A DNA stretch of 64,000 nt from Candidatus Zixiibacteriota bacterium (GTDB lineage: Bacteria > Zixibacteria > MSB-5A5 > GN15 > FEB-12), in assembly GCA_040756055.1 (NCBI GenBank), contig JBFLZR010000007.1, forward strand, positions 93,766 through 157,765. Reading direction: 5' to 3'. Under the pieces are notes generated by a model. It saw only the letters and a list, made by a program, of their open reading frames with translations, did no database searches and was not told the origin of the DNA. Numbering within the stretch: position 1 is the stretch's first letter; each line of letters starts with the position of its first letter. Positions 60,055-64,000 of this stretch are shown here, one piece after another. Position numbers and translations under genes: made by a program.

Positions 60055-61641
60055 GTGCCCCGTTTGATTCGTTTCCATTGGCAAAACCTCATACTTGTCG
60101 TTTTTGTATTCTTTTGCGGCGTTGATATCGCGAAAGCCGAAAGCGGCACCGCGATGCTTTCGGAGTATTTCGATCTGGTGATGTCGGGCAATTTCGAATC
60201 GGCCGAGCAGTACTGGACGCCCGAAAGCAAAGCAAACGCCAATCGCTTCGGCATCGAGTACATAAACATACCCCTCAAAATTGACTGTACCTCGCCCGCC
60301 GTGAGAAACCCCGGCCTGCTTCACCAATTCCCACCCCTGGCCATGAGCGAGGGAACCGCTCTCGCTTCCGATGAGTACATGCGCTTCAACGTGGAATTCA
60401 CCGCGGGCGATGGGAAACTGGAGCATCACTATTTGACCTATTCGAAAGATGGCTACTACTGGCTCATGTTCCCCCAAGACTATTTCAGCAGCGGCTGGCC
60501 GGAGATTCAAACCAAGTACCTTCTTATCAAATATGACCCGGCTACCGAAACGGTCGTCAATACGTTGGCGCTGGATGAATTCGACCGCTATATCACCCGG
60601 GCGGCCGATTCGCTCGGTCTGTCTCAAGATGACATGAAGCATCTGGAGAAGGAAAAGCTTCGCTATTTTCTCTGCCAGAACGAAACGCAGGTCAAAGACA
60701 TCACCGGCTATCTGGTCAAAGGGACCTACGATCTGGCTTCCGATGATATCATCTCGTCGTTCTTCCCGCACTTTCACGAAGTCACCCACTTCCTCGTGAA
60801 TTACAAACTTCGCAAACTGCACCTGTACACGCTGCCGATTATGCGCGAGGGTGTCGCGGTGTATCTGGCGGGACGATGGGGTAAAGCGCCCGCTTCGCTT
60901 CTGGCGCTCGGCGGCAACCTCTACCAGATGCAAATGGTGGAGCTCGACTCCATTCTCACCATGCAGGGCTTCGAGCAAAGCGCCGGCTCCGATCTGGCCT
61001 ATCCGCTCGCCGGGCTGTTCACGGCCTTCCTGCGAACGAAAATCAGCTTCGCCGACTATCTGGAGTTGTACCGGTACCTGTCCGGCGAATTCGATGACCT
61101 TTATAAACTATCGCCAGATGACATCAAAACAATATTCGCCGAAGCGCTCAGCGAGCCCGACTGGGATACCGTCCGCGCCGGTTTCGATCGCTTCGTGGCC
61201 CAATGGCTCGCCGGTAATGCCGGCATCTATCCGGGTGATATCGATGGCGGCAAAGCGCTCTTCGAATCACCGGCCATAAACATCACCGAAAAAGACGGCT
61301 GGTTGTCGCTCACGGTCAAAGACACAACCGGATCCCCCCAGGGCAATATCCTTGTCGGCAAGAACAGCGCTCTCGATGGTAAGGTCTCGTCGTTGTTCGA
61401 CGAACAGTATCAGGCCAGAGAAAAACTCGATAGCCACCGCTACGGCATCCGCTTCGACCGCAATGAGGCCGGTGTCTATGACTACGCCACCAATCACCTA
61501 GTGGCCAAATACATCTGGGGCATCACCCCATCGGAAAACTATTACAGCGATACCGACAACACGCTTCACCTCAGGTTCAAAAAAGATCTAATCGGCGGCG
61601 CCGATATCGCTCCGGATAAAATCAGAGTGCTGCCGCACTAA
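60055..61641 (+). CDS. Putative exported zincin metalloprotease (HExxH)
   Basis: Two GTG codons are possible. AGGAG at 60043-60047 has the right distance (7 bases) for the one at 60055 and is too close to 60049. The 528-residue protein has a signal peptide (about 10-28). Near residue 240 it has FFPHFHEVTHFLVNYKL, an HExxH zinc-binding motif, followed about 20 residues later by IMREGVAVYLAGRWG. The Glu and context fit the third ligand of a gluzincin (MA-clan, EGxAxYxxG). The flanking N- and C-terminal parts are not recognised. It is likely a periplasmic or secreted peptidase; substrate unknown. It lies 19 bp before rmuC. Confidence 0.72.
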   Translation: MPRLIRFHWQNLILVVFVFFCGVDIAKAESGTAMLSEYFDLVMSGNFESAEQYWTPESKANANRFGIEYINIPLKIDCTSPAVRNPGLLHQFPPLAMSEGTALASDEYMRFNVEFTAGDGKLEHHYLTYSKDGYYWLMFPQDYFSSGWPEIQTKYLLIKYDPATETVVNTLALDEFDRYITRAADSLGLSQDDMKHLEKEKLRYFLCQNETQVKDITGYLVKGTYDLASDDIISSFFPHFHEVTHFLVNYKLRKLHLYTLPIMREGVAVYLAGRWGKAPASLLALGGNLYQMQMVELDSILTMQGFEQSAGSDLAYPLAGLFTAFLRTKISFADYLELYRYLSGEFDDLYKLSPDDIKTIFAEALSEPDWDTVRAGFDRFVAQWLAGNAGIYPGDIDGGKALFESPAINITEKDGWLSLTVKDTTGSPQGNILVGKNSALDGKVSSLFDEQYQAREKLDSHRYGIRFDRNEAGVYDYATNHLVAKYIWGITPSENYYSDTDNTLHLRFKKDLIGGADIAPDKIRVLPH

Positions 61642-61660
61642 CAAAGCGCGAGGGAGAAGG

Positions 61661-62713
61661 TTGGATACTCTCACAACGGTAATCATAATTTTTCTGGCAG
61701 TCAATCTGCTCCTTACACTCTGGCTGATTGTCAGCTGGCGACGCCAAAAATCTGCCGACCCCCGTCAGGCTATCGAAACCGCCCTGGCAACCCTCAAGGC
61801 CGATTTGATCGCCAAGCAGATGGATGGCCTCATCTCGCTTCGGGAATCGCTCGACTCAGCCAACCGCCTGCTCAACGACCGCCTCGCCGAAGGCACCCAA
61901 ACGCTCGACCGACGCATGTCGGTCATCAACGAAATCGAAAACAAACTCGGCAAACTCTCCACACAGACCAGCAACATCGAAACAATCGGCAAAAACATCC
62001 AGTCGCTCTCGGAACTGCTGAAACCGCCCAAACTCCGCGGCAGCCTCGGCGAGATTCTTCTGGAAAATCTTCTCGGGCAGATCCTCCCCAAACAACTGTT
62101 CGAGATACAGCACAAATTCGATGATGGCGCCCGTGTCGATGCTGTCGTTAAACTCTCCGACAAACTGCTGCCGATAGATTCCAAGTTCCCGCTGGAATCC
62201 TACAACCGGATCGCCTCGAGCGACTCCGACAATACCGCCAAATCCGCGCGCAAGGAGTTCGCCACAGCTATAAAAAAACACATCGATGATATCGCTTCCA
62301 AATATATACGGACCGGTCAAAACACCACCGACTTCGCCGTCATGTACATCCCATCCGAGGCGGTCTACTACCAACTGGTCGCCGGAGAGAGTCTCGATGA
62401 ATTCGACTATGCTATGGCGCGCAAAGTCATCCCATCATCGCCCGGACATCTGTACGGCTTCCTGGCCTCCGTCGCGGCGGTCTATTCCGAGGCCGGGTTG
62501 GGGTCAAACCGGCGGCTTTTAAGCGAATGTCTCGACAGCATCACCGCCTCGATAGAAAAACTGGCCCATCTCAATGAGCGCATGAACGGTTCGCTGAGAG
62601 CGGCCTCGCTGAGCCTGGAGAAATCGCGCGACGAGGTAACCTCGATGACCCGTCACCTCGAACGCCTCAAACACCCCTCCGCCGATTCCGACACAAATTC
62701 GACCCTTTTGTGA
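61661..62713 (+). CDS. rmuC: DNA recombination protein RmuC
   Basis: RmuC is a membrane-anchored protein with a nuclease-like fold that limits inversion at short inverted repeats. The TTG start follows GAGGGAGAAGG. The 350-residue protein has an N-terminal membrane span (about 3-26), a coiled coil (about 60-125), and the RmuC core with LRGSLGEILLENLLGQILP, ARVDAVVKL, LPIDSKFPLESY and FAVMYIPSEAVYYQL. Length is slightly short for the family but complete. Confidence 0.94.
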   Translation: MDTLTTVIIIFLAVNLLLTLWLIVSWRRQKSADPRQAIETALATLKADLIAKQMDGLISLRESLDSANRLLNDRLAEGTQTLDRRMSVINEIENKLGKLSTQTSNIETIGKNIQSLSELLKPPKLRGSLGEILLENLLGQILPKQLFEIQHKFDDGARVDAVVKLSDKLLPIDSKFPLESYNRIASSDSDNTAKSARKEFATAIKKHIDDIASKYIRTGQNTTDFAVMYIPSEAVYYQLVAGESLDEFDYAMARKVIPSSPGHLYGFLASVAAVYSEAGLGSNRRLLSECLDSITASIEKLAHLNERMNGSLRAASLSLEKSRDEVTSMTRHLERLKHPSADSDTNSTLL

Positions 62714-62789
62714 ACCAATGGCCGCCCGCGGCTGTTAGTAGCGAATACACGAGCGCTTTTGATAGATAACTTTCGGGAGGTGAATCCCA

Positions 62790-64000
62790 TTGCCTGATAA
62801 GAAATACGATCTGGTCGTTATCGGCTCCGGCCCCGCCGGCGAGAAAGCCGCTATCGAGGCCTCGCGCATGCGCAAAACCAGCGCCATCATCGAACGCCAC
62901 TCCGTGCAGGGGGGAGTGTGTATCCACACCGGCACGATCCCATCGAAAACCCTCCGCGAAACCGTCGTCTATATTTCCGGTCTTCGCCAGCGCTCTGTCT
63001 ATGGCCTCATGGGCGGCGTCAGGCCCGATGTCACCGTCAAGGAACTCATGTACCGCAAAGGGCAGGTCATTCAGCAGGAGCTCGATGTTATCCAGCAGAA
63101 CATGGCCCGCTACGGTATCGAGGTTATCCACGGCACCGGCGCTATCGTCGATCCCCACACCGTAACCGTAACCGACCGGGAAGGCAACATCGAGCATCTG
63201 AAAGCCGATGTCATCGTGATTTCCACCGGCACGCGTCCGTATCATCCGCGCCAAGTCAAGTTCGACAACAAATTTATCTATGATGGCGAGTCGATACTTG
63301 ATCTCGATGTTCTCCCGCGCTCGCTCACCATTGTCGGCGGCGGGGTGATAGGCTGCGAGTATGCCTCGATCTTCGCCCACATCGGCGTCAAAGTCACGAT
63401 TGTCGATGACCGCGAGAGGCTTTTGTCTTTTCTCGACCACGAGATCGGCGACAACTTGATTTTTCTCATGCGCAAGTATCGCATTTCGCTGGTGCTCGGC
63501 GATGGCGCCAAGGATATATTCGTCGAAAACGACCAGCCGGTCGTGGTCACCAAAAGCGGCCGACGGGTTGTCTCCGACAAGTTGCTTTTCGCGGCCGGGC
63601 GTACCGGCAATACCGAGAATCTGGGCCTCAAGCAGCTCGGTATCGAGACTGATAAGCGCGGCAATATTGTCGTCAACGAACGATACCAGACAGCCGTGCC
63701 GAATATTTACGCGGTCGGCGATGTTATCGGGTTTCCATCGCTGGCGTCGGTATCGATGGACCAAGGGCGGCTGGCCGCCATTCACGCTTTCAAGCGCGGG
63801 GATACCTCGTGCATCAACACCCTGCTTCCGTTCGGTATCTGGACCATCCCCGAGGTGTCGATCGTGGGCGAGTCCGAGGAAACGCTCAGCGCCGCGGGCC
63901 AATCTTATGAGGTGGGGGTGGCTCGGTTTTTCGAACTGGCGCGGGGGCAGATAATTAACGACCACGATGGTATGCTCAAGTTGATTTTCGACCCGAAGTC
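62790..64000 (+). CDS. sthA: Soluble pyridine nucleotide transhydrogenase-like flavoprotein, 3' end beyond window
   Basis: The frame starts at TTG 62790 with GGGAGG nine bases upstream and runs past the end of the window, about 403 codons. It shows FAD-binding VVIGSGPAGEKAAIEASR, GGVCIHTGTIPSKTLRE, the second Rossmann motif TIVGGGVIGCEYASIFAHIG, LLFAAGRTGNTENLGL, and IYAVGDVIGFPSLASVSMDQ. The active-site segment keeps only one cysteine, with Thr where lipoamide dehydrogenase has the second, as in SthA. SthA balances NADPH and NADH. Some related enzymes of other function have the same motif, so the call is probable rather than certain. Confidence 0.87.
   Translation, partial: MPDKKYDLVVIGSGPAGEKAAIEASRMRKTSAIIERHSVQGGVCIHTGTIPSKTLRETVVYISGLRQRSVYGLMGGVRPDVTVKELMYRKGQVIQQELDVIQQNMARYGIEVIHGTGAIVDPHTVTVTDREGNIEHLKADVIVISTGTRPYHPRQVKFDNKFIYDGESILDLDVLPRSLTIVGGGVIGCEYASIFAHIGVKVTIVDDRERLLSFLDHEIGDNLIFLMRKYRISLVLGDGAKDIFVENDQPVVVTKSGRRVVSDKLLFAAGRTGNTENLGLKQLGIETDKRGNIVVNERYQTAVPNIYAVGDVIGFPSLASVSMDQGRLAAIHAFKRGDTSCINTLLPFGIWTIPEVSIVGESEETLSAAGQSYEVGVARFFELARGQIINDHDGMLKLIFDPK

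Overview
The window looks like a chromosomal segment of a Gram-negative bacterium of the Fibrobacteres-Chlorobi-Bacteroidetes (FCB) side of the tree, most likely an uncultivated lineage such as candidate phylum Zixibacteria. This is inferred from very large secreted proteins ending in dockerin-type calcium repeats, a TonB-dependent receptor next to a PorV-like barrel and a protein with a FlgD-like/type IX-like C-terminal segment, a B12-dependent ribonucleotide reductase, and clear sigma70-like promoters (TTGACA-N17-TATATT) rather than the Bacteroidetes TAnnTTTG type. No rRNA, tRNA, CRISPR array or insertion sequence was recognised.

Layout. Positions 1-15260 hold four plus-strand genes for surface proteins that share one C-terminal module of about 100 residues joined to a dockerin. 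Three carry tandem Ig-like (He_PIG) modules, at least 20, then 15, then 4. The fourth carries none and instead has three copies of the C-terminal module. Positions 15409-19360 hold housekeeping genes tilS, hpt and ftsH. Positions 19471-29746 hold four minus-strand paralogues with SBBP beta-propeller repeats and a cysteine-bearing dockerin; two of them share a 669-bp tract that differs at one base. Positions 30052-37391 run folP-cdaA, lepA, an orphan DpnI-type endonuclease gene, a secreted protein of unknown role, ruvX and mltG. Positions 37388-40733 hold a minus-strand regulatory cluster: a GAF protein, an NtrC-like ATPase without its sigma54-contact loop, and a kinase-like protein without catalytic motifs. 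Then follow pyk, a deacetylase-like protein lacking metal ligands, a membrane protein, nrdJ, an unknown gene, acpS and pyrE.

Positions 48116-53203 are a minus-strand signalling operon: a solute-binding protein, a membrane histidine kinase, two single-domain response regulators and a receiver-kinase fusion. It is divergent from an outer-membrane operon (53510-59935: TonB-dependent receptor, secreted protein with a FlgD-like tail, PorV-like barrel). The window ends with a putative periplasmic metalloprotease, rmuC and the 5' part of an sthA-like transhydrogenase that runs off the edge.

How it fits together. The first 30 kb is a specialised surface/secretome region: eight dockerin-ended proteins in two tandem families, most with their own promoter and terminator. 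No cohesin partner is visible. The most novel-looking elements are the shared C-terminal module and its triple-copy protein, the degraded regulator/kinase pair, the orphan DpnI-like nuclease, and the solute-binding-protein/kinase operon facing the receptor operon.
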